This document shows, in pieces, positions 25,994 to 35,372 of a DNA stretch of 64,000 bases (position 1 is its first letter; each line of letters begins with the position of its first letter). This DNA comes from Rhizobacter sp. OV335 (GTDB taxonomy: Bacteria > Pseudomonadota > Gammaproteobacteria > Burkholderiales > Burkholderiaceae_C): NCBI RefSeq assembly GCF_900142965.1, contig NZ_FRCQ01000016.1, positions 86,276 to 150,275 of the forward strand, given 5' to 3'. The notes beneath the pieces were generated by a model that was not told where the DNA came from, ran no database searches, and worked only from the letters and a program-made list of their open reading frames with translations. Both the position numbers and the translations under genes were made by a program.

Positions 25994-27299
25994 CGTGAGC
26001 TCGCAAGCGCTGTCCGACGCGGTCAGCGGCTTGAGCACTTGGGCGCTGCAGTTCACCCCGCGCGTCGCAGTCATCGAACCCGAAGGGGACTCGCCGGCAG
26101 TCGTCATGGAGGTCGAAGCCAGCGTGCGACTTTTCGGCGGCAAGCGCCGACTGGTCGAACGTGTCCGCGAGGAAGCCAGTGCACTGGGCGCAGAGCAGGT
26201 CAGTTGGGCGCCCACCAGCCTGGGCGCCGTCGCACTCGGGCGGGCTCGGCAGTCCAACGGCTTTGCGGCGCCCCTCGGCACGCTGCTCGATGCGCTGCCC
26301 ATCCACACGCTGACCTCGGTGGGTACGCATCAGGCGACGCTTGCCCGACTTGGATGTCAGACGCTCGGGCAGGTGAGGGCGTTGCCTCGCGGTGGACTCA
26401 GCCGCCGCTTCGATGGACAGCTCCTCGCCGCGCTCGACCAGGCGTACGGCTTGCGGCCGGAGGCGCACGAATGGGTCGTCTTGCCCGACGTCTTTCGGGC
26501 GCGTCTGGAGCTGATGGCGCGCGTCGAGCTCGCCCCGGCGTTGCTGTTTGGTGCGCGTCGCCTGCTCCTCCAACTCAGTGCCTGGTTGACCGCGAAGCAC
26601 AGCGGCGTCACGGCGTTCACCTTCCACTGGTGGCATGACGCGATGCGGTCGCGATCAGCAGGCACCGGTGGCTCGTTGACGATTCGAACAGCGCGCCTCA
26701 TGAGGGATGTCGAGCACCTGGGCAGTCTGCTGGCAGAGCAGCTGGCGAAGGTCGAGCTGCTCGCTCCGGTCGGGGACATCGAGCTGAGTGCCGATGAGGT
26801 CGAGCCGCTCGAAGAGGCGAGTCTCTCTCTCGTCCCGGACGTGCGCGTTGCAGGTGAAGGACTTGCGTTGGTGCTGGAGCGCCTGGCCGCCCGGCTCGGT
26901 CCTGAGCGCGTGCTTCGACCGCTGGCATTGGAGGATCACCGGCCGGAGTGGATGTGCCAGTGGCAGGCAGCCGACGTTCAGCGCCCGAAGCGCCTCGCAC
27001 GCGCGCTCGACGTTCCACAGCCGACGTTCATACTCGCGCAGCCGCTGCGACTGGCGATGCAGGGCCCGCATCCGATGTACCAAGGCGCGCTGCAACTGCT
27101 CTCTGGTCCGCATCGCGTCGAAGGGGGATGGTGGGACCGCATGGAGGGAGGCGGGTCACAGTGCACGCGCAATGTCAGTCGTGATTACTGGATCGCGGTC
27201 AGTGAGCACGCAGGGGTCCTGTGGATCTTCCAAACGCGACTGGCCGAGAGTGAGTCGGCGGCTCAAACGGCCTGGTATTTGCACGGCACTTTCGCCTGA
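25929..27299 (+). CDS. imuB: ImuB, Y-family polymerase-like mutasome protein
   Basis: 456 residues beginning MLWAAFLPQVASVSDV inside the end of imuA. It has the Y-family fold features (AVVMEVEASVRLFGGKRRLVERV; LARLGCQTLGQVRALPRGGLSRRFDGQLLAALDQAYG as the helix-hairpin-helix/thumb region), but the catalytic acidic residues of active Y-family polymerases are not seen near the N-terminus, as known for ImuB, which acts as a scaffold that recruits DnaE2 to the beta clamp. The C-terminal third follows the ImuB-specific tail. Coupled to imuA and dnaE2. Confidence 0.92.
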   Translation: MLWAAFLPQVASVSDVGHQRTDVSSQALSDAVSGLSTWALQFTPRVAVIEPEGDSPAVVMEVEASVRLFGGKRRLVERVREEASALGAEQVSWAPTSLGAVALGRARQSNGFAAPLGTLLDALPIHTLTSVGTHQATLARLGCQTLGQVRALPRGGLSRRFDGQLLAALDQAYGLRPEAHEWVVLPDVFRARLELMARVELAPALLFGARRLLLQLSAWLTAKHSGVTAFTFHWWHDAMRSRSAGTGGSLTIRTARLMRDVEHLGSLLAEQLAKVELLAPVGDIELSADEVEPLEEASLSLVPDVRVAGEGLALVLERLAARLGPERVLRPLALEDHRPEWMCQWQAADVQRPKRLARALDVPQPTFILAQPLRLAMQGPHPMYQGALQLLSGPHRVEGGWWDRMEGGGSQCTRNVSRDYWIAVSEHAGVLWIFQTRLAESESAAQTAWYLHGTFA

Positions 27300-27304
27300 C
27301 GGTC

Positions 27305-30300
27305 ATGCGCCGCATTCCTGCCTACGCCGAGCTGCGCTGCGTCTCGAACTTCAGCTTCCTGCGGGGCGCGAGCCAGCCCGAAGAGTTGGTGGAGCGCGCG
27401 TACGAGCTGGGATATTCAGCGTTGGCCCTCACCGACGAGTGCAGCCTCGCTGGCATCGTGCGTGCGCACGTGGCTGCGAAGAAGTGCGGATTGCATCTGG
27501 TCGTCGGCAGTCAGTTTCACGTTCACTGCGACGAGGCGGCACGTGCCGCCGTCCCTGCATTCGTTCTCACCGTGCTCGCGAACAACTTGAACGGCTATGG
27601 GAACCTCTCGCAGTTCATCACGAAGCTGCGGCGCTCTTCGGACAAGGGGACCTACCAGCTCGCGATTGAGGATGTCACCGGGGCCGAGCTGGCGGACTGT
27701 GTCGTGCTCTGCTCTCCGAAACGAATGTGCGAGCAGAGACAGCTGGACGCCGCCGCCCGCTGGCTTTTGACGCACTTCATGGGGCGCTGCTGGTTCGGTG
27801 TGGAGCTCATCCGGGTGCTCGACGACGAGGCATGGCTGCACCGGCTGAGACAGGCCTCAGAAGACAGTGCCATTCCTCTAGTCGCAGTGGGCGACGTTCA
27901 CTTCCACGTTCGATCGCGAAAGCCGCTTCAGGACGTACTGACGGCCACGCGTGTTGGGCGCCCCCTGACCGACTGCGGCCTGGACCTGCAGCCGAACGCG
28001 GAGCGCCACCTGCGCACGCGCCTTCGGCTGGCACAGACCTACCCGGCGGACTTGCTCGATGAGACGCTCAACGTCACGGCGCGGTGCTGCTTCTCGTTGG
28101 ACGAGTTGAAGTACCAGTACCCCGACGAGGTCGTTCCCGCAGGGCACACGCCGGCGAGCTACCTGCGCAAGATCACCTACGAAGGCGCGGGGCAACGGTG
28201 GCCCCAGGGCATGCCGGCGAAGGTCCAACAGCTGATCGAATACGAGCTGTCCCTGGTGGCAGAGCTGCGCTACGAACACTACTTCCTGACGGTCGCCGAC
28301 ATCGTGATGTTTGCGAGGTCTCGCGGCATCCTCTGCCAGGGTCGTGGCTCGGCTGCGAACTCGGTGATCTGCTACTGCGTCGGCGTGACCGAGGTCGACC
28401 CGGCACGCATGTCGGTGCTGGTCGAGCGCTTCATCTCGAAGGAGCGCAACGAGCCACCTGACATTGACATCGACTTCGAGCACGAGCGGCGCGAAGAGGT
28501 GCTGCAGTACCTCTACAACAAGTACGGGCGCGATCGTGCAGCGATCACCGGCGTGGTCATCTCGTACAGGCCGAAGAGCGCGATCCGTGACGTCGGGAAA
28601 GCGCTCGGCTTCTCGCTGGACGAGGTGGACACCATCGCGAAGGGGCATCAGTGGTGGGACGGCTCCGACATCGCCGACGACCGCGTACGTGAGGCTGGCC
28701 TCGAGCCCGACGATCTTCGCGTCCAGCAGCTGCTGCAGTTGACCAGGCAGCTCCTCGGTTTTCCGCGCCACCTGAGTCAGCACACTGGCGGCATGGTGCT
28801 GACGAAGGGGCCGCTGTCTCGCATCGTGCCGATCGAGAACGCTTCGATGGCCGATCGGACCGTCATCGAGTGGGACAAAGACGACCTGGACGCCATGGGA
28901 CTTCTAAAGGTGGACTGCCTGGCGCTCGGGATGCTGACCGCCATTCGCAAGGCGCTGGATTTCATCGGAGAGCGGCAGCAGACCGTCTTCGGCATGCAGG
29001 ACATACCGGCTGAGGACACCGAGACCTACGACATGATTTGCAAGGCCGACACCGTCGGGGTGTTCCAGATCGAAAGCCGCGCTCAGATGAGCATGCTGCC
29101 GCGCCACCGGCCGCGTTGCTTCTATGACCTGGTGGTTCAGGTCGCGATCGTGCGACCTGGTCCCATCGTCGGTGGCATGGTGCACCCGTACATCCGCCGG
29201 CGGCAAGGCCTTGAGCCAGTCACCTATCCGAGCGCTGCGTTGGAAGAGGCGCTGGGCCGTACGCTCGGCGTTCCCGTGTTCCAGGAGCAGGTGATGCAGA
29301 TCGCGATGCTGGCCGCTGGCTACACGGCAGGGGAGGCCGACGGGCTACGCCGAGACATGGCCGCGTGGAAACGCAAGGGTGGGCTGGCCAAGCACTATGA
29401 CCGCATCGTCGATGGAATGACGAGCCGCGGATATGAGAAGGCTTTCGCCGAGCAGATCTTCAAACAGATTCACGGCTTCTCGGAGTACGGCTTCCCAGAG
29501 TCGCACGCAGGCTCGTTCGCGCTTCTGGTCTACGCGAGTTGCTGGATCAAGCGGCACCATCCCGCAGAGTTCCTTGCAGCGTTGATCAACTCGCAGCCGA
29601 TGGGCTTCTATTCGCCGTCCCAGCTGGTACGCGACGCAAAGGCACACGGCGTCGAGGTGCGTGCACCGGATGTTCTCTGCAGCGATGTCGACTGCACGCT
29701 GGAGGACCTTCCGCACCCACCGGCCGTGCGCCTGGGGTTGCGACTGATCGCGGGATTGGTGTCGGCCTCTGCGACGCGCATCGTAGAAGCGCGATCGGAG
29801 GCTGCATTTGAAAGTGCTGACGATCTTGCGCGGCGAGCCGGTCTGGAAGCGCATGAGATGAAGCTGCTGGCAGCCGCTGACGCGCTAGCCAGTCTGTCGG
29901 GCCACCGTCGGCAGCAGGTCTGGGACGCGGCCGCCCTGCGATCCGCCCCGCCGTTGCTGACGGATGCACCGATCGAAGAAGAGCTGCTTGAGCTGCCGGC
30001 CGCGCCAGAAGGCGAGGAGATCTTGTTCGACTACGCATCGTTGGGCCTCACGCTGCGCCGGCATCCGTTGGCATTGCTGCGGGAGAGACTGACGCGTCGC
30101 GGCTTGTCGTCCGCCGCCGATCTCGCGACCGTCCCGAACGGCCGGCGCGTGGACTATTGCGGGATCGTCACCCTCCGTCAGCAACCGAGCACCGCGAGCG
30201 GAACGATCTTCGTCTCGTTGGAGGACGAGACAGGCACGGTTCAGGCGATCGTCTGGAAGTCCGTGCGAGACCAGCAACGAGATGTGTTGCTTCGGTCCCG

Positions 30301-30430
30301 GCTCCTGGTCCTCAGGGGCACTTGGCAGCGCGAAGGGGATGTGTGCAATCTCATCGTGAGCGAGCTCGAGGACCTCACTCCGTTGCTAGGGCGCTTGGCC
30401 GAATCTACGCACAGTCGAGACTTCCATTGA
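27305..30430 (+). CDS. dnaE2: Error-prone DNA polymerase DnaE2 (ImuC)
   Basis: The 1041-residue protein begins 5 bases after imuB. It shows the C-family order: an N-terminal PHP domain (ELRCVSNFSFLRGASQPEEL; LALTDECSLAG), the polymerase palm with PDIDIDFEH carrying the catalytic aspartates, the GRGSAANS and LSQHTGGMVL segments typical of DnaE-type enzymes, and a C-terminal OB fold (GTIFVSLEDETGTVQAIVW). The shorter length and the end in HSRDFH match DnaE2 rather than replicative DnaE1. It performs damage-tolerant synthesis and generates SOS mutations together with ImuA and ImuB. Confidence 0.97.
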   Translation: MRRIPAYAELRCVSNFSFLRGASQPEELVERAYELGYSALALTDECSLAGIVRAHVAAKKCGLHLVVGSQFHVHCDEAARAAVPAFVLTVLANNLNGYGNLSQFITKLRRSSDKGTYQLAIEDVTGAELADCVVLCSPKRMCEQRQLDAAARWLLTHFMGRCWFGVELIRVLDDEAWLHRLRQASEDSAIPLVAVGDVHFHVRSRKPLQDVLTATRVGRPLTDCGLDLQPNAERHLRTRLRLAQTYPADLLDETLNVTARCCFSLDELKYQYPDEVVPAGHTPASYLRKITYEGAGQRWPQGMPAKVQQLIEYELSLVAELRYEHYFLTVADIVMFARSRGILCQGRGSAANSVICYCVGVTEVDPARMSVLVERFISKERNEPPDIDIDFEHERREEVLQYLYNKYGRDRAAITGVVISYRPKSAIRDVGKALGFSLDEVDTIAKGHQWWDGSDIADDRVREAGLEPDDLRVQQLLQLTRQLLGFPRHLSQHTGGMVLTKGPLSRIVPIENASMADRTVIEWDKDDLDAMGLLKVDCLALGMLTAIRKALDFIGERQQTVFGMQDIPAEDTETYDMICKADTVGVFQIESRAQMSMLPRHRPRCFYDLVVQVAIVRPGPIVGGMVHPYIRRRQGLEPVTYPSAALEEALGRTLGVPVFQEQVMQIAMLAAGYTAGEADGLRRDMAAWKRKGGLAKHYDRIVDGMTSRGYEKAFAEQIFKQIHGFSEYGFPESHAGSFALLVYASCWIKRHHPAEFLAALINSQPMGFYSPSQLVRDAKAHGVEVRAPDVLCSDVDCTLEDLPHPPAVRLGLRLIAGLVSASATRIVEARSEAAFESADDLARRAGLEAHEMKLLAAADALASLSGHRRQQVWDAAALRSAPPLLTDAPIEEELLELPAAPEGEEILFDYASLGLTLRRHPLALLRERLTRRGLSSAADLATVPNGRRVDYCGIVTLRQQPSTASGTIFVSLEDETGTVQAIVWKSVRDQQRDVLLRSRLLVLRGTWQREGDVCNLIVSELEDLTPLLGRLAESTHSRDFH

Positions 30431-30501
30431 ACGCGCGAATGCTCGATGGTGTACCAAGGCTGTCGAAGACCCTGAGCAGTCCGCGCAGGCGCGACCTCGC
30501 G

Positions 30502-31455
30502 TCATGCAGCTCGGAGCTGCGTGACTTTGCCCGAGGACGGCGGGACCACGTTGGCTCCGTATGCATGCAAGGCCTCGAATAGCTGCCGGCCGTTCGCTTG
30601 CGCGAAATCCTCGGCGTTGTTGTTCATGACCACCTGGAGGTGCAGGGACGGCGCATCGAGCGCCGCGATCTCGCCGGCCAAGCCTTCCAGTTCGGCGTCA
30701 TCGTATTGGTAGTTGAAGCGCCCGGACGACGTGTTGCTCCGCTTGTTCCAGGTGTGTTCGTTGCGCCCGTGCATGCGCACCAAGGCGTGGTCGTCGTGTG
30801 TCACCTCCCACACAGCCGGAACGCAGTTTGCAAAGCCCTGGGGCTCGTCGACGATGGTGTGCACGACCCTGAGCGACCGCTCGAACGCCAGGGTGTCGCG
30901 GGTGTTCGCCTCGTTGAACCAGCTGAAGTTTCGGAACTCGAGGCTGACCATGTGCCCCTGCATGCGCTCGACGCAGTGCTCGATGTGCGCCCGGCCAGCG
31001 GGGTTGCGCACGATCCAGGGCGCGAACTGGAAGTGCACCAGCCCGAGCCTGCCCGCTTGCCGCAATGGGGCGATGCCCTCGACGAAGCGTGCCCACAGCG
31101 CGTCACGCAACTCGGGCGGCACGTCGCGGTAGTACAGGATGGACTTGTCTCGCAACGCGGCGGGAAGCGCCTCGCGCACCTCGGCGGGAAGGGCCTGCGG
31201 TGAGGTCTGATGCCCGGTGAAGAGCCGGAAGGCCTTCACGTTCATCACGAAGTCCTGCGGCGTGCGCTCGACCCACCGCTGCGCCATGCCGGGCGGCGTC
31301 ATGGCATAGAAGCTGGAATCCACCTCGACCAACGTGAACTGAGTCGCGTAGAAGTGCAGGCGCTCCTCGGGGCTCATGTGCTCCGACGGGTAGAAGCGCC
31401 CCGTGTCGATGAGCGCTGGGTGCGACCAGGATGCAGTGCCGATCCGGATGCTCAT
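30502..31455 (-). CDS. DUF72 protein, SOS-associated
   Basis: The 317-residue protein is a DUF72 member (YecE type, TIM-barrel): IRIGTASWSHPAL at the start, TQFTLVEVDSSFYAMTP, FVMNVKAFRLFTG, LGLVHFQFAPWI, SLEFRNFSW and VVMNNNAEDFAQANG. The biochemical role of the family is not established; a link to DNA or RNA processing has been suspected from gene context. Here it is divergent from a UvrD-like helicase, and a perfect LexA box lies 18 bases before its start, so it should be induced by DNA damage. Confidence 0.93.
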   Translation of the reverse strand: MSIRIGTASWSHPALIDTGRFYPSEHMSPEERLHFYATQFTLVEVDSSFYAMTPPGMAQRWVERTPQDFVMNVKAFRLFTGHQTSPQALPAEVREALPAALRDKSILYYRDVPPELRDALWARFVEGIAPLRQAGRLGLVHFQFAPWIVRNPAGRAHIEHCVERMQGHMVSLEFRNFSWFNEANTRDTLAFERSLRVVHTIVDEPQGFANCVPAVWEVTHDDHALVRMHGRNEHTWNKRSNTSSGRFNYQYDDAELEGLAGEIAALDAPSLHLQVVMNNNAEDFAQANGRQLFEALHAYGANVVPPSSGKVTQLRAA

Positions 31456-31472
31456 GGGGTGGGCGCCAAAGG

Positions 31473-31488
31473 CTGTTGATTCATACAG
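31473..31488. promoter_or_regulatory. LexA (SOS) box shared by DUF72 and UvrD-like helicase genes
   Basis: CTGTTGATTCATACAG matches CTGT-N8-ACAG in full and sits in the 59-base gap between two divergent starts (31455 minus, 31515 plus). LexA bound here could repress both promoters. The following TATATGAT could serve as a -10 element for the helicase gene. Confidence 0.85.
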
Positions 31489-31514
31489 TATATGATCGGG
31501 CCCGAGATTGAGCC

Positions 31515-33620
31515 ATGGGTGAGCACTCCGTCCTTCCTGAACCGTCGCCAGCGCCCAAGCCTGGAGCGACGAAGGACGTCTTCGCCGACCTCAACGAGCA
31601 GCAGCGCGCCGCGGTCGAGCACGGTGTCGGCGACGGGGCGCACCGGGGTCCGTTGCTTGTCATTGCCGGGGCTGGCACCGGCAAGACCAAGACCTTGGCC
31701 AGCCGCGTCGCACGCCTGGTACAGACGGGCGCGGATCCGCACCGCATCCTCTTGCTGACCTTTGCCCGCCGCGCCGCCGGAGAGATGGGGCAGCGTGTGG
31801 GCCGGATGCTCCATCGCCTGCTCGGTTATGGGACGACGCAGGCACCGCCGCACTTCCCGTGGTGTGGCACCTTCCACGGCGTCGGCGCGCGCCTGTTGCG
31901 TGACTATGCCGATCGCATCGGCTTGGCACCCAACTTCACCATACTGGACCGCTCGGATGCCGAGGACCTGATTGGCATAGTGCGGCAGGAGCTGGGCTTC
32001 GCCGAGACGGTGGAGCGCTTTCCGTTGAAGGCCAGTTGCCTCGCCATCTACTCCCGGGTCGTGAACAGCCAGTCACGGCTGGACGAGGTCCTGCAGACGC
32101 ACTACCCATGGTGCTTCGGGGCGCACGACGGCCTCAAGCAGCTCTTCAAGGCCTATGCTCAGGCGAAGCACCAGCAGCAGGTGCTCGACTACGACGACCT
32201 GTTGCTCTACTGGGTGCACATGCTGGCCGATGCCAGCGTGGCGGCAGACGTCCGGCAGCGCTTCGATCACGTGCTGATCGACGAGTACCAGGACACAAAC
32301 CGGCTGCAGGGCGCCATCGTGCTCGGCCTCAAGCCGAAAGGCGAGAACCTCACGGTGGTGGGCGACGACGCGCAAGCGATCTACTCGTTCCGCGCCGCGA
32401 ACGTGGGCAACATCCTCGACTTCCCCGATCAGTTCAATCCGCCAGCTCGCATCGTGGCGCTGGAGCAGAACTACCGCTCCACGCAGCCGATTCTCGCGGC
32501 GTCCAATGCGGTGATCGGCCTCGCGAAGAAGCGCCACGCCAAGGACCTCTGGTCGAATCAACCCTCGAGCGAAATGCCGCGCATCACGGCCATGCCCGAT
32601 GAGGTGAGCCAGGCCACATGGGTGGCCGACCAAGTGCTGCTACGGCGGGAGGAGGGCATCCGGCTCATCAAGCAGGCCGTCCTCTTCCGGACATCGAGCC
32701 ACAGCGCCCCGCTGGAGCTTGAGCTGACCCGCCGCAACATTCCCTTCCGCAAGTTCGGAGGCCTCAAGTTCCTGGAGAGCACGCACATCAAGGACGTGCT
32801 GAGCATCCTGCGCTGGGCACAGAACCCACGCGGTCGCTTGGCCGGCTTCCGTGTGTCCCAGCTGCTGCCCGGATTTGGACCGGTCAGCGCCGGCAAACTG
32901 CTCGACGCGATGGAACGCCAGGCCGACCCGCTCACCGTCATAGAGAACTTCAGCCCCCCGAAGGGGGCGGCAGGGGAGTGGACCAAGCTCGCGGTGCTGA
33001 TCGCCAGCCTGAGCCGCAAGAGCGAGTGGCCGGCCGACCTCGAACGAGCCATCGAGTGGTACCAACCCCACCTCGACCGGCTCCACGATGACGCCGAGGT
33101 GCGCCTGGCCGACCTTGAGCAGATGGCACGGATCGCCCAGGGCTACGGTATCCGCGAACGCTTCTTGACGGAATTGACGCTCGACCCGCCCGAGGCCAGC
33201 AGCGATGAATCCGGAGCGCCGCACCTCGACGAGGACTACCTGATCCTCTCGACCATCCATTCCGCCAAGGGGCAGGAATGGAACGCGGTCTACGTGCTCA
33301 ACGTGGTCGACGGCTGCATGCCCTCGGACATGGCGACGGGACGCGAGGAAGATATCGAAGAAGAGCGGCGCTTGCTCTACGTCGCGATGACTCGCGCCAA
33401 GCACCATCTGGCACTCATCACGCCACAGCGCTTCTATGTGCGCCAGCAGAGGCGGGGAGGGGACAGCTACATCAACGCGACGCTGACACGCTTCATTCCA
33501 GGCAAGGTGGCCAAGCTGTTCGAGCAGGTAGTGCCCGTCACGGTGCGAGGCGATGCCCGCATCGCTTCCGATGTGCTGAAGGTCGATGTCGGCGCAAAGC
33601 TCCGCGCGATGTGGGACTAG
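31515..33620 (+). CDS. UvrD/Rep-type superfamily 1 DNA helicase
   Basis: 701 residues with the SF1A motif set in order: Q-motif region FADLNEQQRAAVEHG, Walker A GAGTGKTKT (about 51-59), LTFARRAAGEM (Ia), WCGTFHGVG, VLIDEYQDTN (Walker B), GDDAQAIYSFR (III), LEQNYRST (IV), LSTIHSAKGQEW (V) and LLYVAMTRAK (VI). The arrangement matches UvrD/Rep enzymes that move 3' to 5'. It probably unwinds DNA during repair or fork restart. The first 25 residues form a proline-rich leader absent from housekeeping UvrD, and the protein lacks a nuclease domain. It is SOS-controlled by the box at 31473. It is likely an additional copy next to a housekeeping uvrD elsewhere. Confidence 0.95.
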   Translation: MGEHSVLPEPSPAPKPGATKDVFADLNEQQRAAVEHGVGDGAHRGPLLVIAGAGTGKTKTLASRVARLVQTGADPHRILLLTFARRAAGEMGQRVGRMLHRLLGYGTTQAPPHFPWCGTFHGVGARLLRDYADRIGLAPNFTILDRSDAEDLIGIVRQELGFAETVERFPLKASCLAIYSRVVNSQSRLDEVLQTHYPWCFGAHDGLKQLFKAYAQAKHQQQVLDYDDLLLYWVHMLADASVAADVRQRFDHVLIDEYQDTNRLQGAIVLGLKPKGENLTVVGDDAQAIYSFRAANVGNILDFPDQFNPPARIVALEQNYRSTQPILAASNAVIGLAKKRHAKDLWSNQPSSEMPRITAMPDEVSQATWVADQVLLRREEGIRLIKQAVLFRTSSHSAPLELELTRRNIPFRKFGGLKFLESTHIKDVLSILRWAQNPRGRLAGFRVSQLLPGFGPVSAGKLLDAMERQADPLTVIENFSPPKGAAGEWTKLAVLIASLSRKSEWPADLERAIEWYQPHLDRLHDDAEVRLADLEQMARIAQGYGIRERFLTELTLDPPEASSDESGAPHLDEDYLILSTIHSAKGQEWNAVYVLNVVDGCMPSDMATGREEDIEEERRLLYVAMTRAKHHLALITPQRFYVRQQRRGGDSYINATLTRFIPGKVAKLFEQVVPVTVRGDARIASDVLKVDVGAKLRAMWD

Positions 33621-34167
33621 TGCGGGCGCTCGGGCCCTATCAGCAACGGTGCGGGAGCGATCAGTCAATTCCGCATGCCCGCTGCGTCGAGAGCTGTTAT
33701 ACGGCTGGGCGCGCTACGACCTTGGTCACTACGGTGCCTCCGCCCTCGACGCGGAGAGCAGCGTCATCGAGGCAGTCTTTCACGAGCGGTCCACCGGCGG
33801 CGCAGCCTAACCCTGTGGCGAAGCCGTTGAACGGCTGTTCCCGACGCTTGCTCGCCTGCGCCAACTTCCGCTCCAGACTGGTTGCGGTCGGTCAGGGACC
33901 GTCGCTCGAGCGACCGCTCTGACGGAGAGGAGTCCTTCGTCGCACAACGCGTTGGGTTTGCTCGGTCACGCCCGAATGGACGGGGCTGCATGCCGGCGCT
34001 GACCAAGTCGAACGGCTGCTACTGCGAGCCGCGAATCAGAGCTATCGACCCACTGCTGACATTCACGTTGCCGATCTCGAGGGCAAAAAGCGGTCGCTCA
34101 TCGTTTGACATGAGCTGCATGACCCATGCTTGCCGGGCACCGACCACATCGACCCGGCCTCATGCGC
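33621..34167. other. Non-coding stretch with cassette remains
   Basis: About 550 bases without an accepted gene. One plus-strand frame ends with ELLYGWARYDLGHYG...FHERSTGGAA, and its TAA stop (33808-33810) lies inside a GCCTAAC attC core, as is typical of integron cassette genes; it has no start of its own and looks like a truncated cassette ORF. From 33805 to 33957 there is an attC-like structure. The piece GCCAACTTCCGCT and its surroundings at about 33830-33880 recur in altered form at about 42105-42165. Confidence 0.45.
33805..33957 (+). repeat. attC-like integron recombination site (imperfect)
   Basis: The left core GCCTAAC (33805-33811) and right core GTTGGGT (33951-33957) fit RYYYAAC and GTTRRRY. 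Inner boxes TGTGGCGAAGCC and CCTTCGTCGCACAACGC can pair in part. The arms match less well than the site at 41379, so this is a decayed or divergent attC. Confidence 0.45.
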
Positions 34168-34368
34168 TTATGAGCGCTGAGCATCGGCTCCAGTCGCCTT
34201 CTCGGCCCCGCTGGGCACAAAGCTCTCGCCGTGGGCGCTGAGGTACTCGCGAATGAGGCGGCGAACCACCTGGGATGGGGTGACATCCTGCTTCGCGCAC
34301 AGGGCTTCGAAAGCCTTCTTCTTTGCCGGATCGATCAAGACTGTCAGGCGGGCAGTTTTTTGCTCCAT
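34168..34368 (-). CDS. Ribbon-helix-helix DNA-binding protein
   Basis: ATG 34368 gives 66 residues (MEQKTARLTVLIDPAKKKAF); a GTG two codons upstream is the alternative. The beta strand TARLTVLI followed by helices KKKAFEALCAKQ and TPSQVVRRLIREYL is the CopG/Arc-type ribbon-helix-helix fold. It is divergent from the DUF1275 gene and may be an orphan antitoxin or regulator; no toxin partner is adjacent. The start lies in an AT-rich promoter-like patch (about 34355-34430). Confidence 0.85.
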   Translation of the reverse strand: MEQKTARLTVLIDPAKKKAFEALCAKQDVTPSQVVRRLIREYLSAHGESFVPSGAEKATGADAQRS

Positions 34369-34532
34369 ACACACTCCATATGTTAATCAAATTATAATTG
34401 CAATCGTATGTGAAGCAAATTAGATTAGAGCACCCTGAAATCAGCGACGCGTTGCAGGTCACACCGCCTCGTCAGCCAGGGCAACCCGATCCTTTCGTTC
34501 TTGACGGGCCATTGGCCCGCTCCTCCTCGACC

Positions 34533-35276
34533 ATGGCACTCCACTTCCTGCTGCGCTTGACCGGAAGCCATCGCACCCGAGCGGCCGATCGCCAGCTCGG
34601 CGGGATCCTCGCGTTCGTCGCCGGGGCGATCAATGCAGGGGGATTTTTGGCAGTGCAGCGCTACACCTCGCACATGACGGGCATTGTTTCCGGCGTCGCA
34701 GACGACTTGGCCACAGGCGGATTTGCGCTGGCACTGGTCGGCGCGGTGTCGCTGATGGCGTTCGTGTCCGGTGCCGCATGCACCGCCCTGCTGATCAACT
34801 GGGCTCGTCGACGTCAGATGGACAGCAAGTTCGCCTTGGCCTTGCTGTTGGAAGCCGGGCTCTTGTTGTTGTTCGGCCTGGTGGGCGCCAATCTCCAGTC
34901 GCTCGGGCACTTGCTCGTGCCAACCGCGGTGCTGCTCCTGTGCTTCATCATGGGCCTGCAGAACGCCATCGTCACCAAGCTTTCCCAGGCGGAGATTCGG
35001 ACCACCCATATGACCGGTGTGGTGACCGACCTGGGCATCGAACTGGGGCGGCTGATCTACTGGAACCGCATCAACACGGCCAACGAGATCCATTTCGTCC
35101 GGGCCAACCGCGAGAAGCTGTTCATCCACGCGCTCGTATTGGGCTTGTTCTTTGTCGGCGGCTTGGTGGGTGCCGTGGCCTTCAAGCATTTCGGCTTTTC
35201 TGCCACGCTTCCTCTTGCGTTGCTGCTGGTCATCATGGCATCGCCGCCCTTGATCGTCGACTTCCAGCGGGCTTAG
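34533..35276 (+). CDS. DUF1275 (YoaK-like) membrane protein
   Basis: ATG 34533 (MALHFLLRLTGSHRTRAADR) gives 247 residues; the frame upstream lacks an ATG and looks non-coding. Six hydrophobic helices are visible, and conserved DUF1275 stretches occur (GGILAFVAGAINAGGFLAV; YTSHMTGIVSG; GLQNAIVTKLSQAEIRTTHMTG). The family is a poorly known inner-membrane transporter-like group. No operon partner is obvious, although the next gene follows in the same direction after about 95 bases. Confidence 0.88.
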   Translation: MALHFLLRLTGSHRTRAADRQLGGILAFVAGAINAGGFLAVQRYTSHMTGIVSGVADDLATGGFALALVGAVSLMAFVSGAACTALLINWARRRQMDSKFALALLLEAGLLLLFGLVGANLQSLGHLLVPTAVLLLCFIMGLQNAIVTKLSQAEIRTTHMTGVVTDLGIELGRLIYWNRINTANEIHFVRANREKLFIHALVLGLFFVGGLVGAVAFKHFGFSATLPLALLLVIMASPPLIVDFQRA

Positions 35277-35372
35277 GTCAGGGGCCAATTCTTCGAACCG
35301 ACATGGCCCCATCCCCAGGCGCACACATGCCGCTCTTCCGTCTCCCAGCATGCGCCCCCAGGCGCTCAGAAA

